A stretch of 64,000 bases of DNA from Streptantibioticus silvisoli. Lineage in GTDB: Bacteria > Actinomycetota > Actinomycetes > Streptomycetales > Streptomycetaceae. The position numbers and the translations under genes were made by a program. The DNA is taken from the NCBI RefSeq assembly GCF_027947535.2, contig NZ_JAAGKO020000004.1, positions 186,001 through 250,000 on the forward strand, given 5' to 3'. Positions 9,440 to 18,452 of this stretch are shown here, in pieces (positions within the stretch are counted from its first letter, which is position 1; each line of letters starts with the position of its first letter). The notes under the pieces were generated by a model that was not told the DNA's origin, did not search any database, and saw only the letters and a list, made by a program, of their open reading frames with translations.

Positions 9440-10170
9440 CCGGCGCCGCGGCCCGCGTCGCGGGGGAGTGGCCGGCGCTGGCCGCCCTGCCGGCGCCGCC
9501 GCCCGCGCGCACCTGGCGGTACGGGCCGCACGCGTCGCAGGTGGTGGACTTCCACGGCGACCCGGCCGGCCCGCGGGTGACCGTGCTGCACGGCGGCTAC
9601 TGGCGTCAGCGCCACGACCGCGGCTACCTGGCGGCGACCGCCGGCGCGCTGGCCGCCGAGGGCTACGCGGTCGCGCTCGCCGAGTACCGCCGGGTCGGCG
9701 GCGGCGGTCGCTGGCCCGAGATGTCGGCCGACGTGGCGGCGGTGGTCGCGGGCGCCTGGCCGGACGGCGCAGCCCAGGTGCTGCTGGGCCACTCCGCGGG
9801 CGGCCAGCTCGCGCTGTGGGCCGCGCACCGGCTGCCGGAACGGGTGCGCGGCGTGGTCGCCGTCGGCCCGGTGGCCGACCTCGCGCTGGCCCGCGAGCTG
9901 GGGCTGAGCGACCACGCCGTCGACGAGCTGCTCGGCCCGGACGGCCCGCTGGACGACGCCGACCCCGGGCGGCTGCTGCCCGCCGCCCGGCCCGCGGTGC
10001 TGCTGCACGGCACCGACGACCCGGACGTGCCGGTGGAGCTGTCCCGCCGGTACACGGCCGCCTCCGGCGCGGCGCTGCGCGAGCTGCCCGGCACCGGGCA
10101 CTTCGCGGCGCTCACCCCCGGCAGCGCCGCCTTCCCCCATCTGCTCGACGCCCTGCGGGAGTTCGCGTGA
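9436..10170 (+). CDS. Alpha/beta hydrolase, probable kynurenine formamidase
   Basis: 244 residues, GTG start in a GTGA overlap with kynU. The fold is a small alpha/beta hydrolase: oxyanion motif HGGYWR (residues 54-59), nucleophile elbow GHSAGG, acid in HGTDDPDVP and catalytic His in GTGHF. HGGxW plus its position in the kyn operon fit the arylformamidase that hydrolyses N-formylkynurenine to kynurenine, supplying the step missing between KynA and KynU. Biochemical assignment is inferred from context. Confidence 0.85.
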   Translation: MTGAAARVAGEWPALAALPAPPPARTWRYGPHASQVVDFHGDPAGPRVTVLHGGYWRQRHDRGYLAATAGALAAEGYAVALAEYRRVGGGGRWPEMSADVAAVVAGAWPDGAAQVLLGHSAGGQLALWAAHRLPERVRGVVAVGPVADLALARELGLSDHAVDELLGPDGPLDDADPGRLLPAARPAVLLHGTDDPDVPVELSRRYTAASGAALRELPGTGHFAALTPGSAAFPHLLDALREFA

Positions 10171-11369
10171 CCGCCTTCGACCCCTGGTCGCCCGCCTTCG
10201 TCGCCGACCCCTACCCCGCCTACGCCGCACTGCGCGACCGCGGCCGGGCGGTCCGGTTCGAACCGACCCGGCAGTGGCTGGTGCCGCACCACGACGACGT
10301 CAGCGCGCTGCTGCGCGACCGGCGCCTGGGCCGCACCTACCAGCACCGGTTCAGCCACGAGGAGTTCGGCCGCACCCCGCCCCCGCCCGAGCACGAGCCG
10401 TTCCACGTGCTGAACGGCAACGGGCTGCTCGACCTGGAGGCGCCCGACCACACCCGCATCCGGCGGCTGGTGTCGAAGGCGTTCACCCCGCGGACCGTCG
10501 AGCGGCTGCGGCCGACCGTGGAGTCGCTGGCGTCCCGGCTGGCCGACGACCTGGTGGCGGACGGCGGCGGCGACCTGCTGGCCCAGGTCGCCGAACCCCT
10601 GCCGGTCGCCGTCATCGCCGAGATGCTCGGCATACCCCCGCAGGACCGGGAGCCGCTGCGGCCCTGGTCGGCGGCGATCTGCGGCATGTTCGAGCTGAAC
10701 CCGGACGAGGCCACCGCCGCCGCCGCGGTCCGCGCCAGCGAGGAGTTCTCCGGCTACCTGCGCGGCCTGATCGCCCAGCGCCGCGCCCGTCCCGGCGACG
10801 ACCTGGTCAGCGCGCTGATCGCCGCCCACGACGGCGGTGAGACGCTCACCGAGCAGGAGATGGTCTCCACCTGCGTCCTGCTGCTCAACGCCGGCCACGA
10901 GGCCACCGTCAACACCACGGTCAACGGCTGGTGGACGCTGTTCCGGCACCCCGAGCAGCTCGCCGCGCTGCGCGCCCGCCCCGGCCTGCTGCCCACCGCC
11001 GTCGAGGAACTCCTGCGCTACGACACCCCGTTGCAGATGTTCGAACGCTGGGTGCTGGACGACATCGAGCTGGGCGGCACGGTGATCCCGCGCGGCAGCG
11101 AGGTGGCGCTGCTGTTCGGCTCCGCCAACCACGACCCGGCGCACTTCACCGACCCCGGCCGCCTCGACCTCGCCCGCGAGGACAACCCGCACGTCACCTT
11201 CGGCGCCGGCATCCACTACTGCCTCGGTGCGCCACTGGCCCGCGTCGAACTGCTGGCGTCCTTCGGCGCGTTGCTGCGGGCGGCACCCGGACTGCGGCTG
11301 GTGCGCGAGCCGTCGTGGAAGCCGGGCTACGTCATCCGCGGCCTGACCGAGCTGCTCGTCGAGGTCTGA
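10167..11369 (+). CDS. Cytochrome P450
   Basis: 400 residues, the standard length of a soluble bacterial class I P450. GTG start in a GTGA overlap with the hydrolase gene, so it is the last gene of the kyn operon. Signatures: I-helix AGHEAT (in place of AGxET), ExxR in EELLR, and haem-ligand motif FGAGIHYCLG. The N-terminus FDPWSPAFVADPYPAYAALR is typical. No ferredoxin or reductase gene is adjacent. Tight coupling to kynurenine genes suggests that it oxidises a tryptophan, kynurenine or anthranilate derivative, but the substrate cannot be read from sequence. Confidence 0.93.
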   Translation: MTAFDPWSPAFVADPYPAYAALRDRGRAVRFEPTRQWLVPHHDDVSALLRDRRLGRTYQHRFSHEEFGRTPPPPEHEPFHVLNGNGLLDLEAPDHTRIRRLVSKAFTPRTVERLRPTVESLASRLADDLVADGGGDLLAQVAEPLPVAVIAEMLGIPPQDREPLRPWSAAICGMFELNPDEATAAAAVRASEEFSGYLRGLIAQRRARPGDDLVSALIAAHDGGETLTEQEMVSTCVLLLNAGHEATVNTTVNGWWTLFRHPEQLAALRARPGLLPTAVEELLRYDTPLQMFERWVLDDIELGGTVIPRGSEVALLFGSANHDPAHFTDPGRLDLAREDNPHVTFGAGIHYCLGAPLARVELLASFGALLRAAPGLRLVREPSWKPGYVIRGLTELLVEV

Positions 11370-11381
11370 TCCGGTACCCGG

Positions 11382-11417
11382 GCCCGTCCCACCTCCCCCG
11401 GCGGGGGCGGGGCGGGC
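11382..11417 (+). terminator. Imperfect hairpin after the kyn-P450 operon
   Basis: GCCCG...CGGGC outer stem with a C-run/G-run inner stem (CCCCC/GGGGG), starting 13 bp after the P450 stop. Composition changes to AT-rich just downstream, where the ice-binding-like gene's promoter should be. Confidence 0.5.
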
Positions 11418-11660
11418 TCTGCCGTGTCCGAATATGAAAATAAGCCCGTATGACAATTCACCCGGATGCGCCGCCGCGCGTCCCCGGTGAATCCGTGACG
11501 TCCGCATAGCGTTCTCGTGGAATATGCCGAGCAAGTGTCTCTCCGCCGGAGAGTCGCGACGGGAACGCATTGCCCTTTACCGGAATTCGACCGTGCGTCT
11601 GTCATCGCTTCTCGGCGACCCAGAAACCGTCGGAACGTTCTGAAGGGGTCAGTCGTCACC

Positions 11661-12893
11661 ATGAAAAAGAAATCACCTGGCGTGCCGAGACGGCGCGCTT
11701 TCCACGCCTGGGGCGCGTCGGCCCTCGTCGTGAGCCTCGCGGCGGCGTGGGCGGCCTTCACGCCGGCCGGGGCGAGCGCGATCGGGGTGGCCGTGCCGCT
11801 GGGTACGACCAGCAGTTTCGCGGTCCTGGCCGGCCAGAGCGTCACCAACACCGGCCCCTCCGTGATCACCGGCAACGTCGGCGTCAGCCCGGGCACCTCG
11901 GTCACCGGATTCCCGCCCGGCACGGTGAACGGCGTCATCCACTCCGCGGACGCGGTCGCCCTCCAGGCGCAGACCGACCTGACCGCCGCCTACAACAACG
12001 CCGCGGGCCAGGCGCCGGACGCCAACATCGCCGGTGACCTCGGCGGTCTGACGCTGACGCCCGGCGTCTACCACGGCTCGTCGTCGATCGGCCTGACCGG
12101 CACCCTGACGCTCGACGCCGAGGGCGACCCGAACGCCGTCTTCATCTTCCAGATCGGGTCCACCCTGACCACGGCCTCCGCCAGCCGGGTCGTCCTGATC
12201 AACGGTGCCCAGCCGTGCAACGTCTTCTGGCAGGTGGGCAGTTCGGCCACCCTGGGCACCAACTCCACCTTCGTGGGCAACATCCTGGCCCTCACCTCGA
12301 TCTCGGCCACCACCGGCGCGACCGTCGACGGCCGGACGCTGGCCCGCAACGGGTCGGTCACGCTGGACACCAACACCATCACCCGCTCGGTCTGCGGCAG
12401 CGCCACCACCGGCGGCACGACGGGCGGCAACACCGGTGGGAACACCGGCGGCACGACGGGTGGGAACACCGGTGGTACGACCGGTGGGAACACGGGTGGT
12501 ACGACCGGCGGGAACACCGGTGGTACGACCGGTGGGAACACGGGTGGTACGACCGGCGGGAACACGGGTGGCACGACCGGTGGGAACACCGGCGGGACGA
12601 CCGGCGGCGGAGGGGGCGGCCACCACTGCGGCCGGTACCACCACTGCGGTCACCACCACCACCGTCCGCACCACCACCGTCCGCACCACGGCGGGTTCGA
12701 CCACGGTGGGTCCGACCACGGCCGGCGGCACCACGGCCACCGCCCGTACGGCACCCCGGGCACCGGGTTCGGCGGCTCGCAGGGCGGCTCGGCCGGTGAA
12801 CTCGGCGCCGGCGCCGGCCTGCTGGCCCTGACCGCGCTGGGCACCGGAGCGTACGCCGTGCGCCGCCGCGGCCCGCGTACCGCGCGGATCTGA
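11661..12893 (+). CDS. Secreted ice-binding-like (DUF3494) protein with Gly-Thr-Asn repeats and His-rich tail
   Basis: 410 residues from ATG 11661 (GAAGGGG upstream). Order of parts: basic signal peptide with hydrophobic core and an ASA cleavage site (about residue 34); a DUF3494 beta-helix (about 40-245) with LGTTSSFAVLAGQSVTNTG, GNVGVSPGT and NAVFIFQIGSTL, the signature of the ice-binding/adhesin family; seven to eight TGGNTGGT repeats; a His-rich stretch with HHCG repeats; a C-terminal hydrophobic segment ending in arginines. No LPxTG-type motif was seen, so anchoring would be by the membrane segment. The fold is used as an adhesin as well as an antifreeze. The His tail could bind metal. 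Confidence 0.85.
   Translation: MKKKSPGVPRRRAFHAWGASALVVSLAAAWAAFTPAGASAIGVAVPLGTTSSFAVLAGQSVTNTGPSVITGNVGVSPGTSVTGFPPGTVNGVIHSADAVALQAQTDLTAAYNNAAGQAPDANIAGDLGGLTLTPGVYHGSSSIGLTGTLTLDAEGDPNAVFIFQIGSTLTTASASRVVLINGAQPCNVFWQVGSSATLGTNSTFVGNILALTSISATTGATVDGRTLARNGSVTLDTNTITRSVCGSATTGGTTGGNTGGNTGGTTGGNTGGTTGGNTGGTTGGNTGGTTGGNTGGTTGGNTGGTTGGNTGGTTGGGGGGHHCGRYHHCGHHHHRPHHHRPHHGGFDHGGSDHGRRHHGHRPYGTPGTGFGGSQGGSAGELGAGAGLLALTALGTGAYAVRRRGPRTARI
12412..12606 (+). repeat. 24-bp coding repeats (TGGNTGGT) in the ice-binding-like gene
   Basis: Tandem near-identical units of CGGTGGTACGACCGGTGGGAACA, each encoding eight residues rich in Gly, Thr and Asn. Small base differences between units (GGCGGC/GGTGGT) suggest some age. 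They connect the folded domain to the His-rich tail. Confidence 0.85.
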
Positions 12894-12920
12894 CCCGCGT
12901 CCGCACCCCCACCGTGCCGT

Positions 12921-12960
12921 GGCTGCTCCCGGGGACGGACCACCGTCCCGGGGAGCGGCC
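12921..12960 (+). terminator. Strong hairpin between the ice-binding-like gene and the DUF5819 gene
   Basis: A 14-bp perfect stem (GCTCCCGGGGACGG / CCGTCCCCGGGAGC in RNA pairing terms) with loop ACCA, extended by GGC/GCC pairs at the base. It lies 28 bp after the stop and 47 bp before the next start, so it could terminate or attenuate transcription into the SdpAB-like pair. Confidence 0.75.
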
Positions 12961-13006
12961 GCGGCGCGCGCTCGCCACGCCTGCGCCCCCGGCCGGAAAG
13001 GAAGAG

Positions 13007-13690
13007 ATGAGCAGTACTGACCGCCACCGTGCGACAAGCACCGTTCCCGCGCCGGCACCGGCCGTGACCGGAACGGCGGAACCGGATGTCCCGCTTTCCC
13101 GCACGGCCGCAATCATCATCGCCGTCGGAGCGGCCGTGTGCGTCACCACGGCCCTTGTCCACCTGTGCCTGGTATTCCTCTACAACGCGCCGCCGAATGT
13201 CGTGTCCCAGCGATATCAGCGGCAGATCAACGCGTGGATCTATCCCTATTTCGAGCAGAACTGGCAGATGTTCGCGCCGAATCCGGAATCCGCGCCGCAG
13301 GAGGTCTGGGCGCGCGCCGCGACGACCTCGGCCGGCGGCACCCGGCGGGCCGGCCGCTGGCTGGACCTGACCGCGCAGGACACCGCCGCCGTCCGGCACG
13401 ACCCCTTCCCCAGCCACACGGCGCAGAACATGCTGCGCCGGGCGTGGTCCCTCTACTCCACCGCCCAGGGGACCGGTGACGAACCCGGTCCGGAGCGGGC
13501 CCGCATGCTGCGGCGGTACCTGGCCGGCATCGCCGCCCAGCGGCTGGCCGCCCACGGCTCCGGCGCGTTCGACGCCGTCCAGCTGCGCGTCGACACCACC
13601 CCGATCGGCCTCCCGGGAAGCCCGGGCCCCCGCACGCCCTCCAGCACCCAGATCCTCCCGTGGTGGCAGGTGACCTCCCATGGCCGCTGA
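13007..13690 (+). CDS. DUF5819 family (SdpA-like) membrane-anchored protein
   Basis: 227 residues, ATG at 13007 after GGAAAGGAAGAG. One N-terminal transmembrane helix (about residues 30-55, AAIIIAVGAAVCVTTALVHL) is followed by an extracytoplasmic domain with the motif NWQMFAPNPES, diagnostic of the DUF5819/SdpA-like group. In Bacillus, SdpA and SdpB mature the SdpC toxin; here the next gene is the SdpB-like HTTM protein, overlapping by 11 bp. No toxin precursor of SdpC type was recognised nearby, so the substrate is unknown. Confidence 0.85.
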   Translation: MSSTDRHRATSTVPAPAPAVTGTAEPDVPLSRTAAIIIAVGAAVCVTTALVHLCLVFLYNAPPNVVSQRYQRQINAWIYPYFEQNWQMFAPNPESAPQEVWARAATTSAGGTRRAGRWLDLTAQDTAAVRHDPFPSHTAQNMLRRAWSLYSTAQGTGDEPGPERARMLRRYLAGIAAQRLAAHGSGAFDAVQLRVDTTPIGLPGSPGPRTPSSTQILPWWQVTSHGR

Positions 13691-14687
13691 CCGCACCCCC
13701 GACCCGGTCACCCGGGCGTTCACCCTGCTGACCGAACGAGCGGTCTCCCTGCACGCCGCCGCCGTGCTGCGGGCCGGCTACGGACTGCTCTACCTGGCGT
13801 TCCTGCTGCGCGAGTTCCCGCACCGCGACGAGATCTGGGGGCCCGGTTCACCGTGGAGCCCGGCGCTCGCGCGAGAACTCCAGGGCCGGACCGGCTGGTT
13901 CAGTGTCCTGACCCTCAGCGACCGCCCCGCCTGGTTCGCGTGCTGCTACGCGTTCGCCCTGCTGGTCTGCGCCCTGTTCGCGCTGGGCTGGCGGACCCGG
14001 GCGCTGTCCGTGCTGTTCGCCCTCGTCGTGACGTCCTTCCACGGCCGGGCCATCCTCATGACGGACGGTGGCGACAACCTCATCGTCCTGATGGCCGTCT
14101 ACCTGGCGTTCACCGCCTGCGGCTCCCGCTGGTCGCTCGACGCCCGCAGACGCGGTCGCCGCCCGGCGCGTCCCGCCGTCCGGCAGGCCGCCCTGGTCCG
14201 GGTGCGGCTGCGTACCGTGCTGCACAACTGCGCGATGTTCGTCATCGCCGCCCAGGTCTGCGTCCTGTACGGCTCCACCGGCCTGTACAAGGTCCAGGGC
14301 GACCAGTGGCGGGACGGCACCGCGCTGCACTACGTCCTGCACCTCGGCCTGTTCCAGCCGTGGCCGGCGCTGTCCCACCTCGCCGACCAGCACCCGCTGG
14401 CCCTGGCGGTCACCGGGTACCTGACCGTCCTGGTCCAGGTGGCCGTGCCGTTCGCGGCGTTCAGCAGGGCGAAGTACGCGGTCCTGGCGCTGCTGCTCGG
14501 CATGCACCTGGGCATCGCCGTGCTCCTGGGGCTGCCGGTCTTCTCCGGCGCCATGATCGTCGCCGACGCGGTCTTCCTGCCGGACCGCTTCTTCCGCTCC
14601 CTCCGCCGCCCGGACCGCTCCCGCCGCCCCGGCGCCGCCCCCGCCGTACCCGCCCCCGCGGTGCCCGACGTGCCGGCCCGGGTCTGA
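13680..14687 (+). CDS. HTTM domain (vitamin K-dependent carboxylase-like, SdpB-like) integral membrane protein
   Basis: 335 residues, ATG at 13680 overlapping the DUF5819 gene. It has about eight hydrophobic helices, including AVLRAGYGLLYLAFLLREFP and TVLVQVAVPFAAFSRAKY. Characteristic HTTM features are an HRDEIWGPGSPWSP loop after helix 1 and YGSTGLYKVQGDQWRDGTALHYVL. This domain is shared by vertebrate gamma-glutamyl carboxylase and bacterial SdpB. Pairing with a DUF5819 gene is the usual Streptomyces arrangement. The enzymatic role is not established. Confidence 0.87.
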   Translation: MAADRTPDPVTRAFTLLTERAVSLHAAAVLRAGYGLLYLAFLLREFPHRDEIWGPGSPWSPALARELQGRTGWFSVLTLSDRPAWFACCYAFALLVCALFALGWRTRALSVLFALVVTSFHGRAILMTDGGDNLIVLMAVYLAFTACGSRWSLDARRRGRRPARPAVRQAALVRVRLRTVLHNCAMFVIAAQVCVLYGSTGLYKVQGDQWRDGTALHYVLHLGLFQPWPALSHLADQHPLALAVTGYLTVLVQVAVPFAAFSRAKYAVLALLLGMHLGIAVLLGLPVFSGAMIVADAVFLPDRFFRSLRRPDRSRRPGAAPAVPAPAVPDVPARV

Positions 14688-14734
14688 CGCCGGCCCGCCC
14701 GCCGATCCGGTGCGGTGCGGTGCGGGCGCGCGAA

Positions 14735-14777
14735 CGGGTGGGCGCACGGCGGCCGTTCACCGCCGCACGCCCACCCG
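14735..14777. terminator. Nested hairpin between convergent HTTM and DUF4397 genes
   Basis: Outer 10-bp stem CGGGTGGGCG / CGCCCACCCG and inner 6-bp stem CGGCGG / CCGCCG, separated by CA dinucleotides on both sides. It can act in both directions for the two converging genes. Confidence 0.65.
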
Positions 14778-14857
14778 GACCGCGAGAACGTCCTCCCCCG
14801 CCGGACGCCCGGACCGCGGGGCACCCCTCGCAGGACTTCGCGCCGGCGGTGGCCTCG

Positions 14858-15541
14858 TCAGTGGGCCAGGGACTGCACCTTCAGGGCGAGGTCGCGGTTG
14901 TTGGCGCTGCCCCAGGCGTAGACGACGGTGTTGCTGCCGGCCGTCACGGTGTAGCGGGACGGGCCCAGGACGACCTTGTCGGTGCCGGTGAGGACGACGC
15001 TGGTGTTGATCGTGCCGGCCGGGACGTCCACCTGGGCCTGGCCCGGGTTCTTCAGGTCCTTGAACACCGTGCCGCCGTTGACCTTGACGTCCACCGCCGG
15101 AGCCGCCGCGACGTGCCGCACGGTGAGCCGCGCCTTGCCGGCCGGGACCGCGGAGACGTCGTTGCTGAAGGCGTTCAGCGCGGGCTGGCCGCCGGGGTTG
15201 AGGTTCGCCACCAAGGTGGAGTTCGAGCCGCTGGTGACGTCGACGCTGCGCTGGAGCAGCGGCGAGCTGCCGGGGGCCGAACCGGCGCGCAGGACCTTGA
15301 TGTCGTACGTGCCCTGCGGCAGGTCGGTGGGCTGGGTGAGGCTGCCGGGCTTGAGGTCCGACAGCATTTTCTTGCCGTTGGCGTACACGTCGACCGTCAT
15401 GCCCGGGATGCCGTGGAAGACGGAGATCTTCGCGGTGCCCGCGGTGGCGGCGTGCGGAGTGGCGGCGGCCGGTGCGACGGCGCCCAGCGACAGCAGACCG
15501 CTGGCGCCGAGCGCCAGCGTGGTCCTCGCGAGCTTGTTCAT
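14858..15541 (-). CDS. Secreted DUF4397 domain protein
   Basis: 227 residues. A clear Sec signal peptide (MNKLARTTLALGASGLLSLG, cleavage near AAAT) precedes two beta-sandwich DUF4397 units: one starting at AKISVFHGIPGMTVDVYANG, the second at ARLTVRHVAAAPAVDVKVNG. The repeat of V-x-H-x2-P-AVDV is the family signature. No membrane anchor, so it is probably released outside the cell. Function unknown; such proteins are abundant exoproteins in streptomycetes. Confidence 0.9.
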   Translation of the reverse strand: MNKLARTTLALGASGLLSLGAVAPAAATPHAATAGTAKISVFHGIPGMTVDVYANGKKMLSDLKPGSLTQPTDLPQGTYDIKVLRAGSAPGSSPLLQRSVDVTSGSNSTLVANLNPGGQPALNAFSNDVSAVPAGKARLTVRHVAAAPAVDVKVNGGTVFKDLKNPGQAQVDVPAGTINTSVVLTGTDKVVLGPSRYTVTAGSNTVVYAWGSANNRDLALKVQSLAH

Positions 15542-16167
15542 GTACTCGTCCCTTCGTCACTTGGTCCCCGAGCGGACCCCGGGCATGGCCGGGAGGAGGT
15601 ACGGCGGAGGAGGTACGGCGGCGGACGGAGCCGGGGCACGCCGGCGCCGGCGCGGACGGCCTGACGCGGGGACGGCCCGGCGGACCGGGACGGCCCCGGC
15701 CCCCGCGGCCCCGGACGAGGCGATGGCGTGGACGTTCCGTGCCCGCGCCGTCACCCGAACGGCCCCAGATCACTGTCCCAAGGTCCAGACAGGTCGGCAA
15801 CTCGCGCGGAAGACGCAGGTCACGGCGGTGCGGTCGGGTTCGGAGACGCGCGGCCGGGGTGGGCGAGGTGCGGAGGCGCGGAGGCGCGGGGTCCGGAGGC
15901 CCGGGGCGGCCCAGCGTGCGGCCGGATGCGGTCGGGGCGATCGACGTGCGGCCGGGAGCGATCGACGCGCCGCCGGCGTGCGGCCGGGGCCGGGGCCGGC
16001 CCACCGTGCGGCCCGGAGGCGGCCCACCGTGCGGAGCGGCCCACCGTGCGGACCGGTGCCGCCGGCGTACGGCCGACGCGCCGCCGGCGTGCGGCGCCCT
16101 GCGGCAGCCCCGGCACCCCGCGGCCGCCCCCGGCACCCCGCGGCAGCCCCCGGCGCCCCGCCGCGGG
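15542..16167. repeat. Intergenic region with degenerate GCGGCCGGAG/CGGCCCACCGTGCGG repeats
   Basis: The 626-bp gap between two minus-strand genes. Near 15595-15625 there are two GGAGGTACGGCGG copies. From 15880 to 16160 there are multiple copies of CGGCCCACCGTGCGG and GCCGGCGTGCGGCC, then CCCCGGCACCCCGCGGC copies. Translations in all frames are Arg/Ala/Pro rich with no domain. The DUF4397 promoter should be near 15550-15600 on the minus strand. I see no gene. Confidence 0.55.
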
Positions 16168-17016
16168 TCAGTCCTTGGCCGGCACCGTCAGACGCCACGC
16201 CGACGGGTGCACCGTCCAGGTGCGGTGCCGCACCGGGCCGCACACCGCCTCGTCGGCGCGGTAGCGGAAGTCCCGGCCGGAGACGCTGAACTCGTGGGCG
16301 GACAGCGTCGTGCGGTCGCCGGCCTGGTGGACCCGGACCAGTGCGAGACCGCCGTCGGGCGCGTCGACGCAGACCTGGTGGACCGGGCGGTCGAGGTCGG
16401 CCAGCAGCACACCGTCCGCCTCGACCCGCAGCAGGTGCTCCATCGGGTGCCCGTGCGGCCCCGACAGCGCCCGGGCCAGCGACCGCGCGCCGCGCTCCAG
16501 CCAGTGCCGTCGCGCGGCGCCGTCCCCGGACTCCGGCGGCCGGGCGTCGGCCGGCTCCGGCGCCGGCTCCGGGCGGCCGTCCACCCCGGGGATGCGCAGC
16601 GCGCCGACCACGATGCCGCCGCTGTCGTCCACCAGCAGGTCCAGCGCCCGCTCCGCCCCCTCCAGCGCGGCGCGGGCGGCCGGCGCGGCCGACAACGGCA
16701 CCCCGAACCGCTCCGCGAGCCCCTGCGGCCGCCGGGGCCCCACCGGAACGTAGGACAGCGTCAGCTGCCCGAGCGTGCCCTCACTGCGCAGCGTCCGCAC
16801 CGTGCGCAGCAGCGCCGCGTCGTCGCCGACCACCACCGGGCGGCGCCGGCCGCGGTGCCGCAGCATCCGCTCCCACTCGGCGACGGAATCGGGCAGACAG
16901 AATTTCAACGAGTCGGCGCCGGCCCGCAGGACGTCCTTCGCGATGCGCACCGATTCGCCGTCCAACGTGCGGGCCACCGGGTCTATGACGACAAGCAGCG
17001 GGGCATGAGCCGACAC
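16168..17016 (-). CDS. Diacylglycerol-kinase-like protein with a degenerate catalytic motif
   Basis: 282 residues from GTG 17016, chosen because GAGAGG sits 6-8 bp upstream; the longer open frame upstream runs through the purA leader and is not supported. The start APLLVVIDPVAR and later DLLVDDSGGIVVG, VEADGVLLADLDRP and FSVSGRDFRYRAD follow the pattern of actinobacterial proteins annotated as diacylglycerol kinase. However, the nucleotide-binding GGDGT motif is replaced by VVGDDAALL (residues 62-70), so catalysis is doubtful. It is divergent from purA. Confidence 0.7.
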   Translation of the reverse strand: MSAHAPLLVVIDPVARTLDGESVRIAKDVLRAGADSLKFCLPDSVAEWERMLRHRGRRRPVVVGDDAALLRTVRTLRSEGTLGQLTLSYVPVGPRRPQGLAERFGVPLSAAPAARAALEGAERALDLLVDDSGGIVVGALRIPGVDGRPEPAPEPADARPPESGDGAARRHWLERGARSLARALSGPHGHPMEHLLRVEADGVLLADLDRPVHQVCVDAPDGGLALVRVHQAGDRTTLSAHEFSVSGRDFRYRADEAVCGPVRHRTWTVHPSAWRLTVPAKD

Positions 17017-17048
17017 CTTGGTCCTCTCGGGTAAAATCTCGGTGCAAG

Positions 17049-17076
17049 AGCCCCTTGCGCCTTTGCGCCAGGGGCT
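17049..17076. terminator. Hairpin in the purA 5' region
   Basis: 12-nt arms AGCCCCTTGCGC and GCGCCAGGGGCT with one mismatch and loop CTTT. It lies between the divergent starts of the kinase-like gene and purA, about 75 bp before purA. It could be a purA leader attenuator or a barrier between the divergent transcripts. Confidence 0.5.
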
Positions 17077-17151
17077 TCGTCTATTCCGGGGCACCGAACC
17101 GACTGCTGCGACGCACGTTGGACATGCCCCGCCCGGAAGGGGTGTACGCCT

Positions 17152-18435
17152 GTGCCCGCACTTGTGCTGCTCGGTGCTCAGTGGGGTGACGAGGGCAAGG
17201 GGAAGGCCACCGACCTCCTCGGCGGCTCCGTCGACTACGTCGTCCGTTACCAGGGCGGCAACAACGCCGGCCACACCGTGGTGGTCGGCGACCAGAAGTA
17301 CGCGCTCCACCTGTTGCCGTCCGGCATCCTGTCACCCGGATGCGTCCCCGTCATCGGCAACGGCGTCGTCGTCGACCCGGCCGTCCTGCTCTCCGAGCTG
17401 AGCGGGCTCCAGGGGCGCGGGGTCGACACCTCCCGCCTGCTGATCAGCGGCAACGCCCACCTGATCACGCCGTACCACCAGACCCTGGACAAGGTCACCG
17501 AACGCTTCCTGGGCACCCGCCGCATCGGCACCACCGGCCGCGGCATCGGCCCGAGTTACGCCGACAAGATCAACCGGGTCGGCGTGCGGGTGCAGGACCT
17601 GTTCGACGAGTCGATCCTGCGGCAGAAGGTCGAGGCCGCGCTCGGCGACAAGAACCAGATCCTGGTGAAGATCTTCAACCGCCGGGCGATCTCCACCGAC
17701 CAGGTCGTCGAGGAGTACCTCGGCTACGCCGACCGGATCAAGGACTTCGTCACCGACACCACCCTGGTGCTCAACGACGCGCTGGACCAGGACAAGGTCG
17801 TGCTGCTGGAAGGCGGCCAGGGCACGCTGCTCGACGTCGACCACGGCACGTATCCCTTCGTGACCTCCTCCAACCCGACGGCCGGCGGCGCCTGCACCGG
17901 CTCCGGCATCGGCCCGACCCGCATCACCCGCGTCATCGGCATCCTCAAGGCGTACACCACCCGGGTCGGCTCGGGCCCGTTCCCGACCGAACTGCACGAC
18001 GCGGACGGCGAGGCGCTGCGCCGGATCGGCGGCGAACGCGGCGTGACCACCGGCCGCGACCGGCGCTGCGGCTGGTTCGACGCGGTCATCGCCCGGTACG
18101 CCACCCGCGTCAACGGCCTGACCGACTTCTTCCTCACCAAGCTCGACGTGCTCACCGGCTGGGAACGCATCCCGGTCTGCGTCGCCTACGACATCGACGG
18201 CACCCGGGTGGAGGAACTGCCCTACAGCCAGACCGACTTCCACCACGCGAAGCCGATCTACGAAACGCTGCCGGGCTGGACCGAGGACATCAGCGCGGCG
18301 AAGACGTTCGAGGAGCTGCCGCCCAACGCGAAGGCGTACGTCAAGGCGCTGGAGGAGATGTCCGGCGCGCGGATCTCCGCCATCGGCGTCGGACCCGGCC
18401 GCAACGAGACCATCGAGATCAACTCCTTCCTCTGA
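17152..18435 (+). CDS. purA: Adenylosuccinate synthetase
   Basis: 427 residues, GTG start with GGAAGGGG upstream. It joins IMP and aspartate using GTP, the first committed step to AMP. Signatures: N-terminal P-loop variant [32 protein letters not shown], the [19 protein letters not shown] motif, and [12 protein letters not shown]. Full length for the family. Divergent from the kinase-like gene and followed by a strong hairpin. Confidence 0.98.
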   Translation: MPALVLLGAQWGDEGKGKATDLLGGSVDYVVRYQGGNNAGHTVVVGDQKYALHLLPSGILSPGCVPVIGNGVVVDPAVLLSELSGLQGRGVDTSRLLISGNAHLITPYHQTLDKVTERFLGTRRIGTTGRGIGPSYADKINRVGVRVQDLFDESILRQKVEAALGDKNQILVKIFNRRAISTDQVVEEYLGYADRIKDFVTDTTLVLNDALDQDKVVLLEGGQGTLLDVDHGTYPFVTSSNPTAGGACTGSGIGPTRITRVIGILKAYTTRVGSGPFPTELHDADGEALRRIGGERGVTTGRDRRCGWFDAVIARYATRVNGLTDFFLTKLDVLTGWERIPVCVAYDIDGTRVEELPYSQTDFHHAKPIYETLPGWTEDISAAKTFEELPPNAKAYVKALEEMSGARISAIGVGPGRNETIEINSFL

Positions 18436-18452
18436 TCCGCCCGTTCGCACCC

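Noticed and set aside
12068-12589. Open frame of PPVFPPVVPP repeats on the minus strand
   Set aside because: It is the complement of the TGGNTGGT coding repeats of the ice-binding-like gene.
17017-17310. N-terminal extension of the diacylglycerol-kinase-like gene
   Set aside because: It crosses the purA leader and start; a GTG with ribosome-binding site at 17016 gives a normal-length protein.
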